DNA from: Dryomyza anilis
Taxonomy: Eukaryota > Arthropoda > Insecta > Diptera > Dryomyzidae
NCBI GenBank assembly: GCA_951804985.1
Contig: OX638132.1
Coordinates: forward strand, 105,246,526-105,310,525
Reading direction: 5' to 3'
Length of the DNA stretch: 64,000 nucleotides
This document shows, in pieces, positions 1-10,383 of this stretch; within the stretch, counting starts at the first letter, position 1, and each line of letters begins with the position of its first letter. The position numbers and the translations under genes are program-made. The notes under the pieces were generated by a model that had not been told where the DNA came from, made no database searches, and saw only the letters and a list, made by a program, of their open reading frames with translations.

Positions 1-1400
1 ATTACATTATGGTATTTTTATTTGGAATTGGTATTTCTTTGAATTAATTACTTATAATTTTGTATAATTGTAGGCCGGAATAGTATTTTGATATTTTAGT
101 TCATATCAAATATTGTCACAAATATTAAAGAAAAATAACAAAATGTAAATTTGTTATTTTTCTTTAAAATTTGTGACAATATTTGACATGTATTTCGTAT
201 TTTTGAGACAATTTACAATTTTGCGCACATTTCAAATGGCATTTTAAAAGCAATACATTTTAATCCAGTGTAGGGAAATTTTGAAAATCTAATGAATAAC
301 ATTTGGTTTGATTGTTATTTGAATAAAAATTCTAAAGGTTTATTTGGATTTTTTATTTTCAACTAATCTTACACTACCTAATTATTTAATCAATTCCATA
401 TGTAGATAAATCAATGTAAAAACTCAAAATATATCTTACAGTATAGAAATACAATTGATTGATAAATACGTTATGATTTTATTAAAATTATATTTTGATT
501 CCATATTTATCCAAGCCTAAAATCTATAAATGTTTGCAAGTTTTTATAAATATTAACCCTGATTATAATAAATGCTTAAACAATTTTTGCGCGCTTTTGG
601 CAAAATTCAAATTCTACGAAAACCCCGAAGGCATTCACAACAGCGTAGCATACAAATTTTTTAAGCAAACAGAAAATCCATCAATGAATCACGTTCGATT
701 GAGGTTTTGAACATTTTCAAGGCCAATCCGTATTATTCAGAGACTGAAAACGAAAACCGTGTACAATTTGGTGTCTTTAGAAAATTTTACATTTTAATTA
801 AGAAATTTAAGACAATAAATACATATTCTAAGCTCTCAATTTCTATTATTTCATATAATACTTTCATAAATCAAGCGCTCTAATTTTCCATACAGTTGAG
901 TGAAAATTGGCCATTATTAAAATAAAAATGAACATTTTTGCAATTAGCTAGAACACTTAGTGCTTTCAAAAATGAAAATATTTTATAGTTATATATATAT
1001 TTTAAACTATGAAATTAGTCTTTTTTAATATGCGATCGGATGTGTTGGCCTCCATATGAGGCTCTTAATCAGCTGCCATATACAGGTGTCTCGTATGTGG
1101 CGCACCTTTTAATGCGTTCTTTGTTTATTTTCAATTAGACGAATAAACATTTGAATTAATAATAAATACCACCAAGGCAATCAATTGCTTGTTTATAATA
1201 AAGTTAAGAAAGTCATGGAAATGCAAATTAAGTTTGAGAAAACTAATAGAATTATAATAGAAATTCCAATGCGTTCAAGAAAAATCATCATTCGTAGATT
1301 TAAAAAAAATTAATAACATTACTTAACTCTATTTTTCTTTAACATTCGACGGCACTGATTTTAACTGAATAATCAGTTTTTAATTCAGTTTCATTTAAAT
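1..1400. other. AT-rich noncoding stretch
   Basis: No exon, RNA gene or long repeat could be supported here. The base composition is strongly AT-rich, and the only open frame (about 71 codons near 495-710) has no recognisable motif and no splice context. The block ends where the 11-bp satellite begins. The missing 5' exon of the gene starting at 3746 could lie here or further upstream, but no signal-peptide-like frame was seen. Confidence 0.5.
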
Positions 1401-1404
1401 TTCA

Positions 1405-2235
1405 GTCTCAGTTCAGTTTCAGTTTCAGTTCCAGTTCCAGTTCCAGTTCAGTTCAGTTTCAGTTCAGTTTCAGTTCAGTTTCAGTTCAGTTTCAGTTCAG
1501 TTTCAGTTCAGTTTCAGTTCAGTTTCAGTTCAGTTTCAGTTCAGTTTCAGTTCAGTTCAGTTCAGTTTCAGTTTCAGTTTCAGTTCAGTTCAGTTTCAGT
1601 TTCAGTTCAGTTCAGTTTCAGTTCAGTTTCAGTTCAATTCAGTTTCAGTTCAGTTTCAGTTCAGTTTCAGTTCAATTCAGTTTCAGTTCAGTTTCAGTTC
1701 AGTTTCAGTTCAGTTTCAGTTCAGTTTCAGTTCAGTTTCAGTTCAGTATCAGTTCAGTTTCAGTTCAGTTTCAGTTCAGTTTCAGTTCAGTTTCAGTTCA
1801 GTTTCAGTTTCAGTTCAGTTCAGTTCAGTTTCAGTTCAGTTTCAGTTCAGTTTCAGTTCAGTTTCAGTTCAGTTTCAGTTCAGTTTCAGTTCAGTTTCAG
1901 TTCAGTTTCAGTTTCAGTTCAGTTTCAGTTCAGTTTCAGTTCAGTTTCAGTTCAGTTTCAGTTCAGTTTCAGTTCAGTTTCAGTTCAGTTTCAGTTCAGT
2001 TTCAGTTCAGTTTCAGTTCAGTTTCAGTTTCAGTTTCAGTTTCAGTTCCAGTTCAGTTTCAGTTCAGTTTCAGTTCAGTTTCAGTTCAGTTCCAGTTCAG
2101 TTTCAGTTCAGTTCAGTTCAGTTTCAGTTCAGTTTCAGTTCAGTTTCAGTTCAGTTCCAGTTCAGTTTCAGTTCAGTTTCAGTTCAGTTTCAGTTGAGTT
2201 TCAGTTTCAGTTTTAGTTCAATTTCTGTTCAGTTT
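1405..2235. repeat. 11-bp CAGTT-based satellite (minisatellite) array
   Basis: About 830 bp is built almost only from CAGTT and CAGTTT words, mostly alternating as an 11-bp unit (TTCAGTTTCAG). Local runs are purely CAGTTT, purely CAGTTC, or carry CCAGTT variants. The edges fade into degenerate copies (TTCAGTCTCAG on the left, GTTTTAGTTCAATTTCTG on the right), the usual picture of slippage growth with decaying borders. No coding role is seen. Confidence 0.95.
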
Positions 2236-2779
2236 CACAACATTTGCAGTTTGATTGTGATTGAAATTTGGTAAACTCAAAATAAAACCATTATTGTATT
2301 AAACACTTCGCATGTTTTATAAATGAGTTTTGTAAATACTCAGTAAACTACTCATTGTACCTATAACAAAACGGACATTGTTTGGCTCGTAAATCGTATT
2401 GCATTAAAATGGCATTAAATACAAAACGTACAATATTATGTAGGTCCGATTGTTGCGTATACGACGCGGTGTCTGAGTTCGGTCACACAATCATTACAAC
2501 AAAAATGTTATGTACAAACATTTAAAGTACGAATAACATTAAAAACACGTAAATAACTTCGACATGAAATGATATTTACGACACAAACAATAAAAATAGC
2601 AGTATCAATTGTAGGTAGTTTGCGCTCATGTTTGGCTTCGTTGTTTTCACAGAAGGCTTTCAAATGTGAAACCATTTAAAAATTGATTATACAACATATG
2701 AATCAATTTTTTATGTATTACACGACATAGAGCAAAAATTAAAATATTTGAACCAGTTTTTAAATAAATATCGTTTGTT
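2236..2779. other. noncoding spacer
   Basis: AT-rich sequence between the 11-bp satellite and a small inverted-repeat element. Nothing recognisable was found on either strand. Confidence 0.45.
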
Positions 2780-3021
2780 ACACCCAGAAAAAAACTCCCT
2801 CAAATCCCATTAAAATGGTCAATAGGACAATTATTGATTTAATAGTTTACAAAAAATAAATCTTTTCATATAAACTCAATGACAATGTTATGGTATTTTC
2901 TAGTATTTAATGGTATTTTCTAGTATTTAATGGTATTTTCCAATTAAAATAATGATTTATTCTATTGACTTTTTTTAATAGTAATAAACTGGTTTTTATG
3001 TAATATTTTTTATCTGGGTGT
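2780..3021. mobile_element. MITE, ACACCCAG family, copy 1 (242 bp)
   Basis: The block starts ACACCCAGAAAAAA and ends TTTTTTATCTGGGTGT, so its ends are inverted repeats. It has no coding capacity. A second copy is at 9187-9412 and a third, in reverse orientation, at 52236-52446, all sharing interior sequence (for example a TCAATAGGACAATTATTGAT stretch in copies 1 and 2). This copy has an internal tandem expansion of a TGGTATTTTCTAGTATTTAA unit at about 2891-2938. The family is recognised only by structure and multiplicity; the superfamily is unknown. Confidence 0.8.
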
Positions 3022-3745
3022 AGCAATTAATATATCTTGTATACATCGACATATCTCGTATATCTTAAGTATATACCCCATAAAATAGCCTCTGAATATA
3101 TAGAAACCTTGATCAGTTCCGATTGATATCACATTCAAATTTCGAAGCGATCAAATTTGTTCGTTACTGTTCCAGTAATCGGGGTTTTCAATACAAATTA
3201 TCGTATTTCAATCATAAAAGTTATGTGGAACAAGATTATTTTGCATTAATTCTTTATAATGTATAATGTATCGAGTTAACTTCCGTCTGAACCGCATCAA
3301 CTATTTCACCGAAGCCAATGGCAAACGAATTAACAAGTATTATAAATTTTCCAGACCATATCCATAACTTAACAGGCTACTTTCTTTGCTCGCAACTTGA
3401 AATTTTCCACCTGTCTTGGCTGCGTACTCTGTTGCTGGTGCGACTCCAAGGCGCCTAAGTCTTTAGAGCCAATTTTCCGTTGCGCTGACTTCAAACAACC
3501 ACGTCCAAAATTGTTTAAGTTGTTGTTGTGGTCAGTCAATGCGCGCGTCACGTTTTAGAAAGTGAAACTTTGCGTGCCTTCAAGTTATGCGGTTGAATAA
3601 CTCTGCGGTAGTCAGCTATAAATGTGTGGGATGCATGCGAATATTTGTGATATTTTTTTATTATTGGGATGACCAAACTTTGTCTAATATAGCCTGTGAC
3701 CTTCTTCTTTATAATGTTCTTTATTTTCAATTGTTCTCATTGCAG
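3022..3745. other. noncoding; intron or 5' region upstream of the first seen exon
   Basis: This stretch ends in a good acceptor (pyrimidine-rich tract, then TTGCAG at 3740-3745) directly before the first clear coding exon. The part from 3380 to 3600 is less AT-rich but shows no frame that splices sensibly into the exon at 3746, which needs one leading base before AC. No initiator methionine or signal peptide could be assigned. Confidence 0.5.
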
Positions 3746-6700
3746 ACAACCTTACCGCATGCCAGCATCTGCGACGCGCAGAATCACGTCGTTCCAAAGC
3801 CTTGACAACGACGGGCCGCACCGTACGTGTGCCACGCTGTAACAAACAGGGCGCCTTCGAGCCTATTCAATGTCTCAACGAAAAGAACGGTCAGCAGTGC
3901 TGGTGCGTTGACGAATATGGCGTCGAACTGCCCGGCACACGCAACGCCACAAAGTCCAGCGTGCACTGCACCGAACCCGCCAACTGCCCTGCATCCGCCT
4001 GCCGCATGTTCTGCCCGTCAGGTTTCGCACGTGACCAGGCCACTGGCTGCTCCGTTTGTCGTTGTCGCGATCCCTGCGACGATATTGAGTGTCCCAACGG
4101 GCAGTCGTGCCAGATGCAGGAAGTCAAATGCAAGAGCGAACCGTGTCCGCCAGTGCCGACCTGCAAGAAAGCGCGTTCAATCAGCAATTATTGTGCCGCT
4201 GGTCTTCCGCTGGCCATTGAGGATAGCGTGCGTCCATTCCTGTGTGGACTCGATCCGGGCAAGCCGCAGTGTCCACCACTCTATCAGTGCATGGTTGAGT
4301 CGGGCAACGACTATGGCGTCTGCTGCCCGAGCGCTTTGAAGTTCCAGAAGCCGGGCATCTGTCCGAAGCCCGAGAAGTTTGACTACTCGCAGAGCACGGG
4401 TTACATGTGCGGCTCACCATGCACACACGACCTGGAGTGTCGCAATATGGAGAAATGTTGCTTCACCAAAGGCTGTCAGTTCAACTGCCAACAACCATTC
4501 AATGTGACCACGTGTCATCAAGCGCGCGCACTCTCCGACGTACTGGCAATCAACGAACGCGAGGGGCGTGGCTATGTGCCGGACTGTACTGGACCTGGTG
4601 GCATGTTTTCGGCGCGTCAGTGCTCGCGCAATGGGCTCGTGTGCTGGTGCGTAGATCCGCGCACAGGGCACAAAATTAAGAGCACAATGGGCGCAGCTAA
4701 CAGCGTCAATTGTGATGGCTGGGAGAATATGGTCAGTAGATCGCTGGGTCGCAGCTTCAACATGGAAGAGTGCGACAAGAACATATGTGCGGCCGTGTGC
4801 GAGTATGGTTTCCAGGTGAGTGCATTTAATATAATTTGGTTAGTTTTACCCATGATACATGATATTTGTATCATGGTTTTACCTCTACAACATTCCTTCT
4901 TTAATTCTTTGTTCTCAAAATAAAAACGGAGCAATTTTGAGAGGTTCTGAAAATCATTAAAATCTAAACATGTTTTTTTATTAACATATAACATTTCTAT
5001 CTGCAGAACGATCACAATGGCTGCCCCACGTGCGAGTGTTCGGAACCCTGTGATGGCTTCAAGTGCGCCATGGGTTCACATTGCGAAGTCGCCACCGATC
5101 CAAAATGTGAGTCCGGATCATCTTTGTGTGCCTCATGGCCCGTTTGCAAACCGGACCTTGTCTACTCGAATCCATGTGATATTGGCACCCCACTGGCAGA
5201 TAATTCAACCGGCGAAGTTATGTACTGTTCGGAAGGTAAATTCACCAACAAAATTTAGAATTCATCACTGAAAAACGCACTTTTTACAGAGCGTCAGTCA
5301 CGGGCTTTTCAACCCACCGCTTTCTTCGAACCGACGCCAGACTCCAAGGAAGGACGCGCAATGAGCAATCGTATTGTTTGCCCGCTTACACACAAGTGCA
5401 CGAAGCTGCATCGCGAAACGGAGCGAGTCTGCTGTCCGATACCAGAGGAACCAATGTCCGTTGAGGACGAAACGCCACGTCAACAGACAAGTACATAACT
5501 ATTTCCATTATGCTCTCTAAGACATTCACTCATTTCTTTCAATCGTTTTACAGTGTGTGAATATCTGCGGGACTTCTCCGAGCGCATGGAGGGCACCGAA
5601 TCAGGCATGCAACTCGCTATTTCTGCACCGCGTTGCACCGATGATGGCAACTACCGTGAGCGTCAGTGTACAATGCGCACGATTCGCGTGACACGTGCCG
5701 AACAACGCAAAATTCTTGAAGAAAACACCATACGACGCATGCGCATGTTACTCAGCAATGTCGGCTCGATGGTGCCATCATCTCGTTCCAAGCGCGACGT
5801 CGAACGTCTGAAGTTATACCGCGTGGATGATAGCGCTCTACGAGTACAGGTGAGCGCCCCGATAATGGCACGAAATGCCAAGGTCATCGATATGGGTGCC
5901 GAACGGCAACAGTCGCTGGGTCAACTATTCGAAACCGACTTCAAGAAGGTGGCGTCCGCGGCCAAACAGCCGATGGATGATAACGAATTGGTGCAGCTCG
6001 AAGTGGAAGAATGTTGGTGCGTTGACAGCTTCGGCACAGAGATACCGCGCACCCGAAACTTCAATGTGACTGATGACAGCTGCAGCCAGCTGCGCGCCGA
6101 GGTCGACTGTTTGGACCTGACTTGTCGCATGGGTTGCGAATATGGCTTTAGTCTTGACCCGGACACGCGCTGTCCCGCCTGTCAGTGTCGTGATCCCTGC
6201 GAGGGTATCACCTGCGGTGACGGCAAAGAGTGTCGCATAGTTGATGTTTCTTGTGAGGACGAATACTGTCCGCCGGTTCCCGCCTGCTTGCCACGCAAAC
6301 CGGGCCAATGTCCATTTTTAGTGCCACCCGGCTCCGACAATCTAGACGCAAATACGTGTGCTTACGAATGTCGCACGGATGCGCATTGCGAGGGATCACG
6401 TCGCTGCTGCTCCAACGGTTGCGGAACACAGTGCGTGCAGCCGCAAATGAAGACAGCGTGCCAGCACCTGCAATCGATTCAGATGCATCAAGCATCGGAG
6501 CTGGGCATTCCAGCTATGAAAATGCACATTGCTCAGTGCGAAGCTGGCAGCGGTAGCTGGAAACAGGTGCAATGCATGCCGTCGGGTCACTGTTGGTGTG
6601 TCGACACACATGGACAAGAACTGAGCGGGACACGCATTAAGGGAAGCAATCCCGTTTGTGAGCAAAATTCCGCCTTCAATTGTGCGACACCAATGTGTGC

Positions 6701-8776
6701 TGCATCCTGTGACGGAGGCTACAAAGTGGATGCGAACGGTTGCCAAACTTGCGAATGTCGCAACTACTGCGACGACATTAGCTGCGGCAGCGACGAAGAG
6801 TGTCAGCTGATCAGCGTTGAGTGCATCGATCAACCGTGTCCCAAGATGCCGATATGTGTACCGCGTCGTGAGTCTGTTTGTCCGGAGGGCATTCCGTTGA
6901 AGCAGGGTGATCAGGAGCTCAGCTGTGGTCCTCACAACGAGAACGAGCTGTGCCCCACGACGCACACGTGCCAACTGAATCCAGTGACGCATCGGGGCGT
7001 CTGTTGCACCAAGACAAGTAAGTGTTAAGGGAGGCGCATAACCCCACCGTGGTAATAAAACTAATGATTGTTATTTTTATAGGAGACGTCTGTTTCGAAT
7101 CCATGAACAACTCGTGTCAGGCGCAGCTCTCGACAGATCGGAATGCAACGCGCTACCGTTTTAGCCCAAAGGCCAACAAATGTCTAACAGTTGTCATCGA
7201 TTTAGATGCGAATTCGTGTCAGACGAAGAACCTCTTCCATAACGAGTTGGCCTGCAAATCTGTTTGCCCAGGTGAGACATGAATCAAAATTCGAGTTGTT
7301 TTTAAATATGTTTTAAACACCGATCGATTTCCGGTATATATCAATTATTAACCTATATGATATTCCTTATCTTCAGTACTGACCCAGTGCGAACGCCTCA
7401 AGCTCAAGAATAGTTTGGCCGCCCAACGTTCCGGCCAACCATCAGTCTGGTTCCAGCCACGTTGCGATCCCATTACTGGCCACTGGAGTCCCGTACAGTG
7501 CCTGGGAAAGCAGCCAACTACCGCTTTCACCACATCCGAAGAAGTAGTGAGCCGTGCTTTTGGGTCTGGGCCACCCGCAGTCACCGCTCCACAGCTTAAA
7601 ATGCCAGCAGCGCCATATGGTGTCTGCTGGTGCGCGGACAAGAAGGGTGCTCCACTAAAAGGCAGTCTGACGCGCGACGTGGAGCCCGTCTGCAACAGTC
7701 GCCAAGCGCGTGGACGCTCAACTTTCGACGAAAACGATCCGCTGATGGAGGATCTCATACGCCAGATGACACTACTAGTGGATGTGGACAATTTCCTGGA
7801 TCAAGAATTTGCAGACGACACAATACCCACCGCACAGCAGCAGCCCATTGACAGCATGGCTGTGGAGAGTGCCACACAGGCTGTCGAGGTGTCAAGCATG
7901 AAAGCTCCCGCTTCCGCGCCAGCGCACTCTGTCACAGAGCGTATGCTCGAATTGGCCAACTCACTACTGGACTCGCAACTCTCTATTGAGGCAGCGTCGT
8001 TGAAACCACTAGCGCTGCATGCAACACGTTGTCGTGCGCTCGCCGCCACTGCGCCTTTCCCTGTGTCCTGCGACGCCAAGGGCGCATTCGAGCCAACACA
8101 GTGCAATGGCAAATTGTGTTGGTGCGTCGACGCAGCCGGCAATCAGCTAGATGCAACGCATATGTTCCGCCAGGGCAGCAAGAAATGTGCGCACACTGCC
8201 ATCGGCGCAGTTTCTGTTGAGCTGCACATGCAGAACACGACGACACGCACGATGCGCAACTCCTACGATGTCATACGTGCGGATTTGCACCAACTGTTGG
8301 GCGCTGCGCTGGAGAATCTGCGCGTCCAAGATAACCTGGATGGATCGGTGGCGGTGCGCTTCGAACTGCACAATGCCGAACGTGTTGATCTGGCCTTTGC
8401 GATTGAGTCCGCCATTGCGGCGGGCGGTTTTCAACTTGGCGGCGGCCACTACAGGCCGGATATAACGCGCTCGCACTTCAGGCAACGCCAGGCAGCGCCG
8501 CCGGTGGCACAAGCAGCCATATCACCGGAAAATACTATACAGCTGGTGGTTTTCATTATGGCCACCAGCTCCGCGTTTCTGGTCAGCGTATTTGTCGTGT
8601 ATGTGATGCTGAAGCGTGGCAAGCGGAAGGCGCTGCCCGAGGGCTACACCTATCCGGAGTACGCCGCGCAGCACAAGTTCATCGGTAGTGGCGACAAGGT
8701 GGTTGACTACTCGTCGCCCATCTTTGTGTTGAGCGCCGCAGCAGCCACTGAGGCAACGACTGGTCAAAAGCAGTAG
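3746..8776 (+). CDS. large multi-domain thyroglobulin type-1/WAP/antistasin membrane protein (5' partial)
   Basis: Six exons with GT/AG borders join in one frame: 3746-4815, 5007-5235, 5290-5490, 5554-7017, 7083-7271 and 7377-8776 (stop TAG). They encode about 1,517 residues; the signal-peptide exon is missing, because exon 3746 begins mid-codon.

Six thyroglobulin type-1 domains are marked by CWCV/CWCA at 3898, 4642, 6012, 6591, 7625 and 8117. Between them recur antistasin-like CxxCxC segments, a DPCDxxxC...CPPVPxC module, lustrin-type Cx(n)CG...CP...GVCCP modules (4191-4330, 5175-5445, 6880-7010) and two WAP cores (about 4348-4497 and 6298-6441). Exon 7083-7271 is a six-cysteine Kunitz-like unit.

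A SEA-like region (8206-8500), a 23-residue membrane helix (8543-8611) and a basic-start tail of about 55 residues finish the protein. Related domains in other proteins inhibit cysteine and serine proteases, so an extracellular protease-control or adhesion role is plausible but inferred. It probably matches an uncharacterised fly gene; I do not assign a symbol. Confidence 0.93.
7083..7271 (+). other. Kunitz-like exon within the large protein
   Basis: This exon is flanked by introns of the same phase (phase 1 on both sides), so it can be lost or duplicated without a frame change. It encodes six cysteines spaced C-x7-C-x19-C-x11-C-x11-C-x3-C. The end (ELACKSVC) and the RYRFSPKANKC stretch resemble Kunitz/BPTI folds, but the spacing departs from the classical 8-15-7-12-3, and no P1 lysine/arginine after the second cysteine is obvious. 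I read it as a divergent Kunitz-like module. Confidence 0.55.
8206..8500 (+). other. SEA-like juxtamembrane domain with GSVAV
   Basis: About 95 residues between the last thyroglobulin domain and the membrane helix contain no cysteine and alternate hydrophobic strands and helices. An LDGSVAVRFEL stretch (8336-8368) resembles the G-SVVV self-cleavage strand of SEA domains. The position just outside the membrane fits SEA domains of mucin-like proteins. The assignment rests on pattern only. Confidence 0.45.
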
Positions 8777-9040
8777 GCTTCAAGCGACGGCCGTCGCTGA
8801 TTACGAAACGTCGTAGTTTAATTCGTAGCATTCGTCATTTGTAAATTATCTTCATTTGTAAATTAATTATAATTAATTTGTAAATAATTAATCACATTCA
8901 ATATGTTCAAAACATGTATGGATCACAGTCGATCGCTCATTTTAGGTGATCTGTGGCATTCGTCGTGTTGCGCTGTCATATAACTCACATACCTAAAATA
9001 ATTTATTTTCTAAAAATTATATGTAAAACGCTAATTTATG

Positions 9041-9046
9041 AATAAA
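9041..9046 (+). terminator. candidate polyadenylation signal AATAAA
   Basis: AATAAA lies 265 bp downstream of the stop codon of the large membrane-protein gene, in AT-rich sequence, and is the first such hexamer after the stop. It is a plausible 3' end of that transcript. Confidence 0.5.
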
Positions 9047-9186
9047 ATTAATATTAAATACTAAAAACAATCTTAAGATGCTTCTATAAATGTTCTGGGT
9101 GTCAAAAGATGTGGATTCAATGAATGTGGATGAACTGCTAGGAAACTCGCACCATGGGTGGGAATTCGCACCGGTTCGAGTTTCCA

Positions 9187-9412
9187 TACCCAGAAAAAAA
9201 TTCCCTCAAATCCCATTAAAATTGGTCAATAGGACAATTATTGATTTAATAGTATACAAAAAATAAATCTTCTCATATAAACTCAATGGCAATGTCTATG
9301 TCTAATTTTCTAGTATTTTCCGTGGTATTTTCCGATTAAAATAATAATTTATCCTATTGACTATTTTTAATAGTAAAAAACAATTATTTATATAGTATTT
9401 TTTCTGGGTGTA
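9187..9412. mobile_element. MITE, ACACCCAG family, copy 2
   Basis: The left end reads ATACCCAGAAAAAAA and the right end TATTTTTTCTGGGTGTAT. The interior closely matches the copy at 2780-3021 without its internal tandem expansion. No coding capacity. Confidence 0.8.
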
Positions 9413-9809
9413 TAGGCAGACAATCCCATATGGGATTATGTCACCATACAAGGCGGTCGTAACCCCAAAATCTATATTTGGGCATTGTGCTGTGAGCTGT
9501 GCTTCACCGGTGCGAAATTCCATCTATTGAGTGGAAATTCGCAATAAAAAAAAAATATTCAAGAAAATAATTTGAACGAACCAAAATTTGAACATGGAAC
9601 CCATAAACTCGGAAGGTTATCGATGTCACCGCAGCTTCTTAGAGGTAATAGTGAAATTATATCGAATTAATCAATGGTAAACATTTTTACTTGGTTTTTA
9701 ATCGTCTTTCCATATGTCGTTCCCATGGACGACATTTATTGTGTTTCACATTCTTCTACTTGATGTCTTTTGGAGGTCAATAAAAAGTACGATGGACGTT
9801 GGTAATATT
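9413..9809. other. intergenic spacer
   Basis: AT-rich sequence between a MITE and a Helitron-like repeat. Nothing else was recognised. Confidence 0.4.
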
Positions 9810-10236
9810 TATACCCTACACTAAAATGAAAGGGTATATTCAGTTTGGTACGCCGTTTGTAACACCCATGAGGAAGCATCTCCGGTATGGAAAAGTATAT
9901 ATATTCTTGATCCTCCTGAGACGATTTAGCGATGTCCGTCGGTCTGTCTGTCCGTCTGTTGAAATCACGATTACAGAAAGAAGAAGAAAGAGCTAGAGCA
10001 ATGAAACTTTAGGTTTAGATTACTTATATATCTAAGCTGTCTGAACAAGAAAATTGGCATGATTGTGACCTGAGAACCGACCATTTATGTTCAAATACCT
10101 CGTATAAAATGTATATCTACAGATCAATTTTACTGTATACGTGCTTTTGGTCAAATATATATTGACTCATGAAAATAATGGTTTCCGGCGAAACGACTTG
10201 TGGTTCCAAAAAAAAAAGGGAAATTCGGTACACCGA
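9810..10236 (+). mobile_element. INE-1/Helentron-like repeat, 5' part (copy a)
   Basis: The block opens ATACCCTACACTAAAATG, then GGTACGCCGTTTGTAACACC, a GTCY microsatellite (about 9940-9960) and downstream sequence shared with 55408-56170. It stops matching at about 10236, before the part that carries the terminal hairpin in the complete copy, so it is 3'-truncated. Members of the INE-1/DINE-1 group in flies have the same order of parts (5' segment, GTCY block, 3' hairpin); membership is inferred from that layout. Confidence 0.55.
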
Positions 10237-10331
10237 ATCTGAATGGCGGGGGTGAGAATTTTTCCATTGTCTGTCGAGATGTAGCGCGGTATAGAAAAAT
10301 GTTTACGATAAAATTATGTTATTAGCCCCAG

Positions 10332-10372
10332 CCCAGATTTAAACATCCAACGTACTAACCATTGAGCTACCG
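10332..10372 (-). repeat. degenerate tRNA-like (A-box) sequence
   Basis: On the minus strand GGTAGCTCAATGGTTAGTACG is an excellent A-box region. It is followed after only 14 bases by a GTTTAAATCTGGG segment that weakly recalls a B box. The anticodon arm is missing, so this is not a working tRNA. A SINE head or tRNA pseudogene is more likely. Confidence 0.35.
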
Positions 10373-10383
10373 TCGCTACATCG

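Noticed and set aside
3380..3600. Less AT-rich region that might hold the missing first exon
   Set aside because: An open frame exists, but it lacks a signal-peptide-like start, a matching donor phase and any similarity to the downstream protein.
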